Of a stretch of DNA of 13,721 bases, positions 1 to 7,449 are shown piece after piece; within the stretch, counting starts at the first letter, position 1; each line of letters starts with the position of its first letter. The position numbers and the translations under genes were made by a program. Source of the DNA: Candidatus Zixiibacteriota bacterium (GTDB lineage Bacteria > Zixibacteria > MSB-5A5 > RBG-16-43-9); NCBI GenBank assembly GCA_029858245.1, contig JAOUFL010000030.1, positions 1 through 13,721 on the forward strand. Reading direction: 5' to 3'. Under the pieces are notes generated by a model that saw only the letters and a program-made list of their open reading frames with translations, had not been told where the DNA came from and did no database searches.

Positions 1-2276
1 ACCCAGGCGAAGTAGTAGTTTTTATCATCCGCTGCCACTACAGGAGATTGCTGGACATTGTCTCCTTCATCACTGTTGACCCTGAAGTTATCGCCTAAGG
101 GATTTCCCTCTGCATCAAATCTCTGGGCATAGATATCCAGGTTATCGTTTCGATAATCTTGCCAGGCAACTAAGAATTCGCCATTAGATTTCACGGTTAG
201 TGCAAGTTCAGAGGGTTTCATACCACTAAAATCAATTGCTTTAATAATCGCACCAATTTTAGAGCCATCCGCTGTGAATCTCTGAATCAATATATTTCCT
301 GCACCAAACCAAGAAACTACAAAATTCCCACTTTGATCCATTCCCACATCCGGATAGTAATTCGACAAACTTACTGTGGAATCGCTTATCATAAAATTAT
401 CTCCAATCCTATCTCCAGAAGAATTATATAACTGCCCCCATATCTCTGACTGGTTAGTGTAGTAACAAGGAGCTTCCCAGACAACTACAAAATTACCATT
501 ATCAGATTTTGATATTTTTACTGGACGGCTAAATTCTGGAGAATATAAATATTCATTTACAATGAAATTAGAGTCTAACTTATTACCATGAGTATCAAAA
601 AGTTGGGCAAATATACCTGAAGCGGGTACCATAAACTGAGGCCATACTACCACAAAATCCCCCTGTAAGCCCATAGCCACATCAGGGGCAAATAAATAAG
701 GAGGCATCGGTTCATCATTCACAAAAGTATTTTCTCCTAACTTTCCTCCATTATAGTCATATCTCTGAACGTAAATCCAATCATTTCCCAAAAAAGCTAT
801 AACTGAATTACCTGTACTATCCATCGAGATCGAAGATGAAGACCCGTAACTTTGCTGATTCACTTTAGAATTAAGTCCCAAAAATTCTCCGGAAGAATTA
901 AACTTTTGAGTAAAAACATCCTTGTTGCACAGTCTTATATCGTTCCAGGAGATAGCAAAGCGATCTGAGGAGCTTGCAGTTATAGCAGGGTTTTTCTGCG
1001 AAGAACTGCCATAGTCATAATCGGCTTTCACTGTCTCTTGTACGATTTCCATTTTATTATTCAGAAGTGTCACAAATATCTCATTATCAGACGTACATTC
1101 ATATCTGTCCCATACCAGAGCCAAGCAACCTGAAGGGTTCCCAGCTATGTCTATATTTGTTGGACCCCAGGTTTGACCGAAATCTGTGACTTTTAAATTA
1201 TTCCCCACAGGTTCACCTTGGTGGTTATAATGTTGGATGTAAATATTCAGCATATCCCTTAACTCAACCCATGCAATAGTGAATTCCTTGGATAGATTCA
1301 TTGTTACCTTGGGGAATTTTATGAATGATCGTCCAGTTGAATTCACTTTGAAATTTGAACCTAATGCTTCTCCTTTAAAACTATATTTCTGAGCAAAGAT
1401 ACCATCTAAACCTGAGGTACCTTCCAACCAGGTGATAACAAAATCACCACAAGCATCAATGGCAACATCAGGGTTTGCAGGGGAGGCTAAACTATCGCTA
1501 TCATTAACCTTGAATTCAGAACACAAAATCTCATTTTTTGAACTAATCCGAATTGCATGAATTTCACTGTGAGTTTCTTTCATATCCTGATTGTAGATTA
1601 AGGCTCCCCAGGTTACCACGAAATCACCTTTAGGATTTATAGCTACACTGGGAGGTTTTGGATCAAATTTTGTTTTTTGAAGATTAACTATTTCAAAATT
1701 ATCATATATTTTCCCTCCTTTTGCTGAGTATCTTTGACCGTATATATAAAAATCATTCTCTAATCTAATAATCCAGGTAACTATGAATTCACCTGAAGGA
1801 GTCATTGATATAGAAGGGAAGTAATGAGATGAATTTAATATATCATTATTGACCTGGAAATTACTCCCAACTGGAGAACCAGTCGAATTGTATATCTGAG
1901 CATAAATATCATACTTGTTATTTCTACTATCCTGCCATACTACCACAAAGTCACCATCCGAATCCATTGCAACGTCAACATAATTAATATGTCTAATAAA
2001 TTTTGTATCATTAACTTTAAAATTATCACATAACGGATTTCCAAAACGGTCGAACCTCTGACCATAAATATCCAAATCCGCATTCCTTTCATCCAGCCAA
2101 ACTACCACAAAATTCCCATTATGGTCCATAGCTATAGCAGGGTGTTTTTGACTGGAGCCGCCGATGTCGTAATCATCGTTTACCCTGAAATCATCTTTGA
2201 TTATGGTCTGGGCAATGAGGGGACAGGATAAAACAAAGAAAAGAAGGATTCCCGAAAATATGATTTTTTTAAGCAT
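1..2276 (-). CDS. Secreted tandem-repeat protein, probable double beta-propeller (3' end outside window)
   Basis: The frame is open from ATG at 2274-2276 to the left edge, giving 758 codons with the C-terminus missing. GGAGG at 2281-2285 lies 4 bases before the start. Residues 1-22 form a signal peptide (MLKK, hydrophobic run, cut probably after LIA); C18 is a poor lipobox. The rest is at least 14 repeats of about 54 residues. Each has a core like GDFVVVW, then often D-x-R-N, D-I-Y-x-Q-x-F, and a G-x-x-x-G-x-N-F-x-V-N turn. The core Trp falls at 60, 114, 168, 223, 283, 336, 389, 444, 545, 600, 656, 705 and 758, with Phe at 495. A YDxGxSSQK motif before repeat 1 (Y36) recurs before repeat 8 (Y420), suggesting two seven-bladed propellers. 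No catalytic motif is visible. I infer an exported surface or binding protein; any sorting signal or dockerin would lie beyond the window. Strong that it is real and secreted; function unknown. Confidence 0.9.
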   Translation of the reverse strand, partial: MLKKIIFSGILLFFVLSCPLIAQTIIKDDFRVNDDYDIGGSSQKHPAIAMDHNGNFVVVWLDERNADLDIYGQRFDRFGNPLCDNFKVNDTKFIRHINYVDVAMDSDGDFVVVWQDSRNNKYDIYAQIYNSTGSPVGSNFQVNNDILNSSHYFPSISMTPSGEFIVTWIIRLENDFYIYGQRYSAKGGKIYDNFEIVNLQKTKFDPKPPSVAINPKGDFVVTWGALIYNQDMKETHSEIHAIRISSKNEILCSEFKVNDSDSLASPANPDVAIDACGDFVITWLEGTSGLDGIFAQKYSFKGEALGSNFKVNSTGRSFIKFPKVTMNLSKEFTIAWVELRDMLNIYIQHYNHQGEPVGNNLKVTDFGQTWGPTNIDIAGNPSGCLALVWDRYECTSDNEIFVTLLNNKMEIVQETVKADYDYGSSSQKNPAITASSSDRFAISWNDIRLCNKDVFTQKFNSSGEFLGLNSKVNQQSYGSSSSISMDSTGNSVIAFLGNDWIYVQRYDYNGGKLGENTFVNDEPMPPYLFAPDVAMGLQGDFVVVWPQFMVPASGIFAQLFDTHGNKLDSNFIVNEYLYSPEFSRPVKISKSDNGNFVVVWEAPCYYTNQSEIWGQLYNSSGDRIGDNFMISDSTVSLSNYYPDVGMDQSGNFVVSWFGAGNILIQRFTADGSKIGAIIKAIDFSGMKPSELALTVKSNGEFLVAWQDYRNDNLDIYAQRFDAEGNPLGDNFRVNSDEGDNVQQSPVVAADDKNYYFAW

Positions 2277-2320
2277 AAAGCCTCCACATATTTGAAAGAA
2301 ATTTCCCCCCCCTCTTTAAT

Positions 2321-2351
2321 ATTATAATAGTAGAAATTATTGAAAATGCAA
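2321..2351 (-). promoter_or_regulatory. Candidate sigma-70-type promoter for the repeat-protein gene
   Basis: On the minus strand TTGCAT (2346-2351) is followed after 16 bases by TATTAT (2324-2329). An overlapping perfect TATAAT (2321-2326) has a 19-base spacer. It lies about 45 bases before the ATG and downstream of the terminator of the preceding gene, where a promoter is needed. A run of eight C (G on the minus strand) at 2305-2312 lies between it and the ribosome binding site. AT-rich sequence makes chance matches likely. Confidence 0.4.
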
Positions 2352-2548
2352 CTACTTTTTTGATTTCTCATGGTATTTTATGATATGTTCCATAAAGGTA
2401 TTTAATAAATAAAGATAGGATAATGTTTTGTGACGTATCAAAATAGACATTTGATTTTTAGCTGTTGGATGCGGATTCGTTTTTAATGAGGAAATTTATT
2501 AAATAAATGATATTAGAGATTTTAATATCACTTATAGTTTTCTGGGAA
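2352..2548. other. AT-rich intergenic stretch, no gene seen
   Basis: Between the promoter of the repeat-protein gene and the terminator of the dockerin-peptidase gene I see no open frame with a credible start, no tRNA-like structure and no strong inverted repeat. The 12-mer ATTAAATAAATG occurs here (about 2498-2509) and again in the leader of the next gene (about 5578-5588), but in such AT-rich DNA this can be chance. Confidence 0.6.
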
Positions 2549-2585
2549 TAAAAAAAACCCTCCCGTTTTCAACGGGAGGGTTTTT
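2549..2585 (-). terminator. Strong intrinsic terminator of the dockerin-peptidase gene
   Basis: A perfect 15-bp inverted repeat (2553-2567 with 2571-2585) has a three-base loop and a GC-rich core CCCTCCCG/CGGGAGGG. Read on the minus strand it is followed by a run of U. It starts about 18 bases after the stop codon of the gene at 2604-5486. T runs on both sides would let it work in either direction, but only the minus strand has a gene entering it. It separates the two exported-protein genes into two transcription units. Confidence 0.9.
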
Positions 2586-2603
2586 CACATTCTGCTTGTT
2601 CCG

Positions 2604-5486
2604 TTATCGTCCGAGGTTCATCCAGTCAGGTTCTCCAAAAAGACCAGGTTCTCTGATTCCCAATGATTTATAAGTGGAATCTACATAAGGTGATTGAATG
2701 AAGAAACGGTTCCTGTCAATGGGAGCAGGTCCGAACTTGAAGAGGTTATTGATTAAATAAACGATATCTGACACCGATACGCTATCGTCATTATTAACAT
2801 TACCCTGATCAACGAACTCGTAAGGTTCTGCTCCGCTTCTCATTAGATAATGCACCAGGTAAACGATATCGGAGATGCTTAATTTTCTGTCTTGGTTCAC
2901 ATCCCCGCGGAAATATCCCTGTTGATGTAATACATCATAGAGGAACTGACGCCAGTTAATATCTCCTCCCGTTAAGATAGGATTACCATAACCCCATTTA
3001 ATCCACTTCTCCAGATGCTTTTGACCAACAATTAAATCGAAGCTCTTGTCTGCAATGAGCAGGGATTTGTCATCAGTAATTCCAGGATAATCTACCTGCC
3101 AGGTACCGCTTTCCATCCATATCTTCAGAGAATCAAAGTATTGGCCATCATAGATTCGTCCATCGTTGTTTAAGCCCCAGCCAGTCATAGCCATATCTCC
3201 TGCTACTGCAGGTACTTTGGTTAAGCCGAATACGGTATCCACTGCAGTGTCTTCCCACATCCACATTGATTGATGTTTCTGATCAAAATCCACATCACAG
3301 GCATTGGAAGCGCCAATATCGTAATCAAAAAGCATCCCGGTTTGTAAACCTATAAAATCGGAAGAGGAAGCATTTTCCATAACAAATACATCTTCAATTA
3401 CATACTCACAATTTTCCACACCGCCCTCGGGGACCCAGAATCCGAAAGCATATTTGGTGATTTTCAGTTCGGGATAAGATCGATGCGTGAATTTGTAGGT
3501 GACCTGCTGAATGGAGTAATTACCTGCTTTACCTGTTATGGTGAAGGTATCTATCACCGGTAGACCAGAGGGTACGAAAGTAGAAGCTGGGTAATAATCT
3601 CCGTAATCGCAGTTCAGATCTAACTGGGAAGTTCCGGCAATAAAGCTTCCGTAATACAGTCCATAGGTATATCCGGCTCCTAAACTTACATCAAAGGCTT
3701 CTATTCCTCCATGATTATTCTCGATTTCGTAAGCTTTACTGCTGTTAACCTGTTCGGAGAACTCCTTGAGTCCAGGTGATACCACAATAGCCTGCTCTAT
3801 CTCCACCGCAACCGGGTATGCCTGATCATAAGTGCTGTGATAAATTTGATGTACAGTCCGGAAATTCTGATCCTGGAAATCGGCCCAATCAACCAAATAA
3901 TCTGGCAGATAAAGAGTTCCACCCGGACTTACTGAGGGCCAAGCCACAATATATGCATCATAAGAGGTAATTCCGGTATTATGGTCAATGGGATCGTTCG
4001 CCGGAGTATGTGTTCCGCAGACTATTCCGAGGCTGCCACCAACTTCATGATTATCCAGGGCAGGGTCGCTTAAGGCAAATTTAAGATTGAAAATATCCAC
4101 TCCTGCCAAGCTAACGAAATGACCTCCAAATCTGTGCCAGGTGCTTCCGCCATCGGTTGTCTGCCAGAAGCCCAAAAGCAGAATGACATCCTCGCAATCT
4201 CTTAGCTCTTTTTGTAAATACCAGAAATCAGGAGCGTAAACTGTGGTTTCCTCGAAATACCAGCCGCCGTGATTATAAACCGTCTGGATGATAGCGTCCT
4301 GCAAGCTATCGCATTCAGTTCCATTTATCGGGTTCGTGCCAGCCAGGATGGCTAACTCATTTATAAGATTAGGCACGTCCGTCGGATCAAATCCACCCCA
4401 GGATGGTTCGAAATCTCCTCTGGCAGCAAACCACCAGATAGAGTTAGCACCGGCAGTGGGTCCGCAAAATGCCTGTCCCGGCATCTGATACTGGTTGAAA
4501 TCAGGGACCCCGCAAGGTGCATATGGCTCATAAGGGTTCTTGTAATACCAGGTCTCCTGTGGCGGTGGACAGTCATTCTGATCTGCAGTATAGCCGAATA
4601 CCTCTATTCTCATAACACCACTGGCTATCCCGTTTGTAACCACATCAAACCAGCCATAATAAGGCTCGCCCGTGAACTCGGTATAAGGACCCCAGTAGCA
4701 CTGGAACTGTCTGCCTGAATTCTCCCAGAGGGGTGAGATTTTTAGCATCTGTGTGGCAGAGGGGCAGTAAACCGTATCAAGGAAATCGTCACTGTTCATA
4801 AACATAAAAGCTGCAAAGAAAGGTTCATAGACACAGAAAGTATCGCGTAGATTGATATTCACTGAGCCAAATCCTCCTACAAAATTCAAGGTATCGAATT
4901 TCGCACTACGGAAAATCTGTGAATCGGGATAAGAGCCATCAGAATAATCCACACTGTAAATTCTGCCCTCGGCTATTATAGTTACAGCATCTTCTGCATA
5001 CCAGAACATTTGCACGTTGGTGATTCCGAATGGATAAAGCGGATAGGGGCAGTTGGTAAAATAGTTTTTGTCTAAATCAAGGTAGGTGGCATATCCTATC
5101 TGCCCATAACAATACCAGTAGGGTCTATCATCATTATAATAACAGCAAGATCCTTCCTGATTTCTTACCCTGCAGTAGAACGGTTCCTGTTCTAATGGCT
5201 CGGATTCCGGGGATAAAACATCAGATTTTATCTCTTCCAATTTCTCTTTTGTCCAGCCTTTCTTATCAAGGATTTCCCTTTGAAAGTCCTCCGCTGCTGG
5301 ACGAACAGCTTTTACTCTGGGCAGCACTACTTCCGGGAATTCTCCTGAGCCTGTAACAGGTTCAAGTTTTTGCAGATAAGCTGGTTTATGAATATTTTCC
5401 TCTTTCCTGGCTTTAGTAAAAGCTACTGTGGCGAAAACGGCAATAGTTAAAAGAACTGTCAGAACCAAGCAAACTATTTTTCTCAT
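2604..5486 (-). CDS. Secreted C39/papain-like cysteine peptidase-type protein with C-terminal dockerin
   Basis: 960 residues, exported. Residues 1-26 are a signal peptide; GGAGG at 5495-5499 sits 8 bases before ATG. Residues 100-330 are rich in Cys, Tyr and Trp with no family I recognise. Residues 327-515 resemble a C39-like/papain-fold core: a Q-rich stretch, then FCGPTAGANSIWW (C341 as candidate nucleophile), GGHFVSLAGVD (H456) and SDPA (D474). The order Cys-His-Asp fits the fold; activity is inferred. Residues 590-830 are beta-rich and unassigned. Residues 861-919 are two dockerin type I repeats: calcium-loop residues D862, N864, D866, D873 and N896, N898, D900, D907, each followed by SDIVYL. 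About 40 residues follow the dockerin, with no anchor seen. No cohesin is present in the window, so the dockerin partner is unknown. It is likely an extracellular peptidase or a relative acting on peptide bonds. The terminator at 2549-2585 ends the unit. Confidence 0.85.
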   Translation of the reverse strand: MRKIVCLVLTVLLTIAVFATVAFTKARKEENIHKPAYLQKLEPVTGSGEFPEVVLPRVKAVRPAAEDFQREILDKKGWTKEKLEEIKSDVLSPESEPLEQEPFYCRVRNQEGSCCYYNDDRPYWYCYGQIGYATYLDLDKNYFTNCPYPLYPFGITNVQMFWYAEDAVTIIAEGRIYSVDYSDGSYPDSQIFRSAKFDTLNFVGGFGSVNINLRDTFCVYEPFFAAFMFMNSDDFLDTVYCPSATQMLKISPLWENSGRQFQCYWGPYTEFTGEPYYGWFDVVTNGIASGVMRIEVFGYTADQNDCPPPQETWYYKNPYEPYAPCGVPDFNQYQMPGQAFCGPTAGANSIWWFAARGDFEPSWGGFDPTDVPNLINELAILAGTNPINGTECDSLQDAIIQTVYNHGGWYFEETTVYAPDFWYLQKELRDCEDVILLLGFWQTTDGGSTWHRFGGHFVSLAGVDIFNLKFALSDPALDNHEVGGSLGIVCGTHTPANDPIDHNTGITSYDAYIVAWPSVSPGGTLYLPDYLVDWADFQDQNFRTVHQIYHSTYDQAYPVAVEIEQAIVVSPGLKEFSEQVNSSKAYEIENNHGGIEAFDVSLGAGYTYGLYYGSFIAGTSQLDLNCDYGDYYPASTFVPSGLPVIDTFTITGKAGNYSIQQVTYKFTHRSYPELKITKYAFGFWVPEGGVENCEYVIEDVFVMENASSSDFIGLQTGMLFDYDIGASNACDVDFDQKHQSMWMWEDTAVDTVFGLTKVPAVAGDMAMTGWGLNNDGRIYDGQYFDSLKIWMESGTWQVDYPGITDDKSLLIADKSFDLIVGQKHLEKWIKWGYGNPILTGGDINWRQFLYDVLHQQGYFRGDVNQDRKLSISDIVYLVHYLMRSGAEPYEFVDQGNVNNDDSVSVSDIVYLINNLFKFGPAPIDRNRFFIQSPYVDSTYKSLGIREPGLFGEPDWMNLGR

Positions 5487-5555
5487 CAGTTTTTCCTCCT
5501 TTAATAATTAATTAAAAGATTTTCTGATACAAAACCTCACTTCTAATCTTGATGC

Positions 5556-5566
5556 TCACCTCCTTT
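5556..5566 (-). promoter_or_regulatory. Extra perfect Shine-Dalgarno sequence in the leader, without a standard start codon
   Basis: The minus strand reads AAAGGAGGTGA, a near-full match to the 16S rRNA 3' end, 70 bases upstream of the real ATG at 5486, which has its own GGAGG. No ATG, GTG or TTG lies at a usable distance: the next in-frame codons are ATC and AAG, opening a 13-codon frame that ends in TAA. It may be a ribosome standby site, the start of a leader peptide with a rare start codon, or a relic of a lost gene start. Confidence 0.45.
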
Positions 5567-5572
5567 ATCATA

Positions 5573-5591
5573 GTCCATTAAATAAATGGAC
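5573..5591 (-). repeat. Short inverted repeat in the leader of the dockerin-peptidase gene
   Basis: GTCCATT (5573-5579) and AATGGAC (5585-5591) form a perfect 7-bp stem with a five-base loop, just upstream of the extra Shine-Dalgarno sequence. Further upstream, 5664-5674 and 5698-5708 form an 11-position imperfect inverted repeat with one mismatch. Together they could fold the roughly 240-base leader. No riboswitch class is recognised. Confidence 0.4.
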
Positions 5592-5728
5592 CAGAGAAAA
5601 TGTCGGATTTAGATTTAAATTTTTAATTTTTCGGGAGAAACAAAAAAAACTACTCGAAAGCCCTTTGAAGGATTTAAAATCTCCCACCTCTGTTTTTAAT
5701 CCTTTAAAACTCATTTCCCCTCATTTTT

Positions 5729-6025
5729 TTAATTAATTAAAGCACCTGATAAGTTGTTGTCAAGGAAAAAGTTAATAATTTGAGGATTTTTTTCGATTAA
5801 TACCACCCTGGATAGTGTTAGCAATTCAAGCTTATGATTGAATAAAATTTTTATTGGCAGGCAACTGTCATCTTTAAAAATGTAGTTGAACGCTTGTTTG
5901 AAAAATAGTTTTACCCCTTTATTTAAAATCGCAGAAATCTGTTTATTCCTCTTATCATCTAGAATACAAGCAAAGAACTGCCCCCGTACTGTTAATAAGC
6001 AGGAATTCAGAAATCTGAAACCCTG
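5729..6025 (-). other. Open frame of 98 codons without a start codon; possible gene relic
   Basis: Downstream of tyrS and in the same frame, after TGA-ATT-TAG, the minus strand stays open for 98 codons to TAA at 5729-5731. It reads like a protein (for example TVRGQFFACILDDKRNKQ near its start), but there is no ATG; the first TTG or GTG lies far inside and no ribosome binding site is visible. I do not recognise a family. It may be a decayed gene fragment or a chance frame. The stretch 5487-6031 otherwise holds only the tyrS hairpin, the promoter and the leader described separately. Confidence 0.25.
5736..5763 (-). promoter_or_regulatory. Candidate promoter for the dockerin-peptidase gene
   Basis: On the minus strand a perfect TTGACA (5758-5763) is followed after 16 bases by TTTAAT (5736-5741), five of six matches to TATAAT. 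Transcription would begin near 5729, giving a leader of about 240 bases before the ATG at 5486. No other gene uses this position. It overlaps the end of a start-less open frame at 5729-6025. Confidence 0.5.
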
Positions 6026-6027
6026 CT
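5998..6027 (-). terminator. Hairpin just after tyrS, probable terminator
   Basis: The minus strand forms a stem of 13 positions with one T-T mismatch and one G-T pair: AGCAGG pairs with CCTGCT outside and TTCAG with CTGAA inside, around a four-base loop. It begins 5 bases after the tyrS stop codon. The tail is TATTAA rather than a solid U run, so termination may be incomplete. Confidence 0.5.
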
Positions 6028-6031
6028 AAAT

Positions 6032-7246
6032 TCAATCTCTCACAATTTTCAGGAATTTCCTTTTGCCCACCTTAAGCAATTTTTCCCCTTTTAAGTCCAC
6101 CTGAAGATTTTCATCTTTAATTCTTTGATGGTCTATGTACAGTCCACCCTGCTTGATTAATCTGCGTGCTTCCGAGGATGAGGCACAAAGTCCGGTTTCA
6201 GTTAATAGCTTTACTACCCATATTTTTGGCTGGTCAGATTTCAAATGGAATAGTTCTATTTTTTCCGGAAGCTCTTTTTTGGAAAATATCTTATCGAATT
6301 CAGTTTGAGCGTTGTTGGCTTCTTTTTGCGAATGATACAGGGTGACAAGTTCTTTTCCCAACCTCTTTTTCCAGAGCATAGGGTTTATTTCCCTGGTTTC
6401 CAGTTCCTTTTTTATCTTGAGCAATTCATCTTCAGGGATATCAGTTAATAACTCATAATAAGGATAGATCAGCTCATCCGGAATAGACATAATCTTCCCG
6501 AAGATCTCGCCAGGGGATTCGTCTATTCCAATATAGTTGCCTGTGGATTTACTCATCCTCTGAAGGCCATCAGTCCCGGCGAGAACCGGGATGGTTAGAA
6601 TAACCTGCGGCTCCTGACCGGATTGTTCCTGAAACTGCCTGGCGGTTAAAAGATTAAATTTCTGCTCGGTTGCACCTACCTCTAAATCCGCTTTGATCGC
6701 CACAGAGTCATAAGCCTGCATTAGCGGGTAGAAAAGCTCATGCAGGCTAATGGGGTTTTGATTCTTAAATCTCTCGGTAAAATCATCCCTTTCCAGTATC
6801 CGGGCCAGGGTGAACTTCGAAGCTAAACCCATTATATCCTGGAAGCTCATCCTGGAGAACCATTCTCCATTAAAATGGATTTCGGTTTTCTCTTTAACCA
6901 GTATCTTGAAAAACTGTTTTTGATAGGTCTCTGCATTTTTTCTGATTTTCTCATAGCTGAGCTGAGGTCTGGTCTCGGAACGACCTGAAGGGTCACCTAC
7001 CATTCCGGTATAATCTCCTATTATGAGCAGAACCTGATGGCCTAAGTCCTGAAACTGTTTCAGCTTTCTGATCCCAACCGTGTGACCTAAATGTATATCC
7101 GGAGCAGTAGGGTCAAACCCCATCTTTATTCTGAGAGGTTTGTTTTGTTTTAATGAACTTTCCAGTTTTCTTACCAGCTCCTCTTCCGGAATTATCTCTA
7201 TCGTACCTCTTTTTATCAACTCCAACTGTTTTTTTACTCCTAACAT
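6032..7246 (-). CDS. tyrS: Tyrosyl-tRNA synthetase (TyrZ type)
   Basis: 404 residues, full length for the bacterial TyrZ subgroup. It charges tRNA-Tyr with tyrosine in the cytoplasm in two steps, via tyrosyl-adenylate. Visible class I signatures are the HIGH-type motif HLGH (52-55) within FDPTAPDIHLGHTVG, the tyrosine-pocket segment QAYDSVAIKADLEVGATEQ (177-195), and the KMSKS-type loop RMSKS (230-234). The C-terminal S4 RNA-binding domain covers about 342-400. The ATG at 7244-7246 has GGAG six bases upstream and gives the expected N-terminus, a helix before the Rossmann fold. It is divergent from the PBP gene and followed by a hairpin, so it is probably transcribed alone. I see no T-box leader. 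Function is secure. Confidence 0.97.
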   Translation of the reverse strand: MLGVKKQLELIKRGTIEIIPEEELVRKLESSLKQNKPLRIKMGFDPTAPDIHLGHTVGIRKLKQFQDLGHQVLLIIGDYTGMVGDPSGRSETRPQLSYEKIRKNAETYQKQFFKILVKEKTEIHFNGEWFSRMSFQDIMGLASKFTLARILERDDFTERFKNQNPISLHELFYPLMQAYDSVAIKADLEVGATEQKFNLLTARQFQEQSGQEPQVILTIPVLAGTDGLQRMSKSTGNYIGIDESPGEIFGKIMSIPDELIYPYYELLTDIPEDELLKIKKELETREINPMLWKKRLGKELVTLYHSQKEANNAQTEFDKIFSKKELPEKIELFHLKSDQPKIWVVKLLTETGLCASSSEARRLIKQGGLYIDHQRIKDENLQVDLKGEKLLKVGKRKFLKIVRD

Positions 7247-7335
7247 TTATTCTCCTACAAACGTAACTACTTTAAAAATTAACCTTTTGATGAAGCATTG
7301 GCAACTAATCAAAGAAAATAATACACATAGATACC

Positions 7336-7365
7336 TTGTCACTTTATTCTTTTCGATTTTATATA
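7336..7365 (+). promoter_or_regulatory. Candidate plus-strand promoter sharing the palindromic -10
   Basis: TTGTCA (7336-7341) is followed after 18 bases by TATATA (7360-7365). It points towards the PBP-M23-rhomboid genes and uses the same -10 bases as the tyrS candidate on the other strand. Confidence 0.3.
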
Positions 7366-7369
7366 AAAT
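7356..7369. repeat. 14-base perfect palindrome in the divergent control region
   Basis: ATTTTATATAAAAT is its own reverse complement. It lies between the divergent tyrS and PBP genes. Its centre TATATA (7360-7365) can act as a -10 element on either strand, so both directions of transcription may share one melting site. Confidence 0.6.
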
Positions 7370-7388
7370 ACTCGAGACAGAAAAGCAA
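7360..7388 (-). promoter_or_regulatory. Candidate tyrS promoter
   Basis: On the minus strand TTGCTT (7383-7388) is followed after 17 bases by TATATA (7360-7365), the centre of the palindrome. The leader to the tyrS ATG would be about 105 bases. A nearer alternative is TTGCCA followed after 16 bases by TTAATT around 7275-7305, with a poorer -10. Confidence 0.4.
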
Positions 7389-7413
7389 GCCAAATTTGAA
7401 AAACCTTTTTAGC

Positions 7414-7442
7414 TTGACACTTTCGGGTCGGATTATTTAAAT
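7414..7442 (+). promoter_or_regulatory. Candidate promoter giving a nearly leaderless PBP transcript
   Basis: A perfect TTGACA (7414-7419) is followed after 17 bases by TTAAAT (7437-7442, four of six matches). The expected start point falls at about 7449-7450, on the first base of the PBP ATG. No Shine-Dalgarno sequence precedes that ATG, which fits a leaderless mRNA. Confidence 0.4.
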
Positions 7443-7449
7443 TTAAATC

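Noticed and set aside
1..2276. The repeat array as a CRISPR or DNA-level satellite
   Set aside because: The repeats are diverged at DNA level and keep period and frame only as protein; the frame is open throughout.
5556..5566. GTG within the extra Shine-Dalgarno as the start of a leader peptide
   Set aside because: The GTG overlaps the ribosome-binding bases, so the ribosome could not use both; only non-standard codons follow at a proper distance.
5641..5730. A known riboswitch in the leader of the dockerin-peptidase gene
   Set aside because: I could not match the conserved bases of any class I know; the paired stretches are short and AT-rich.
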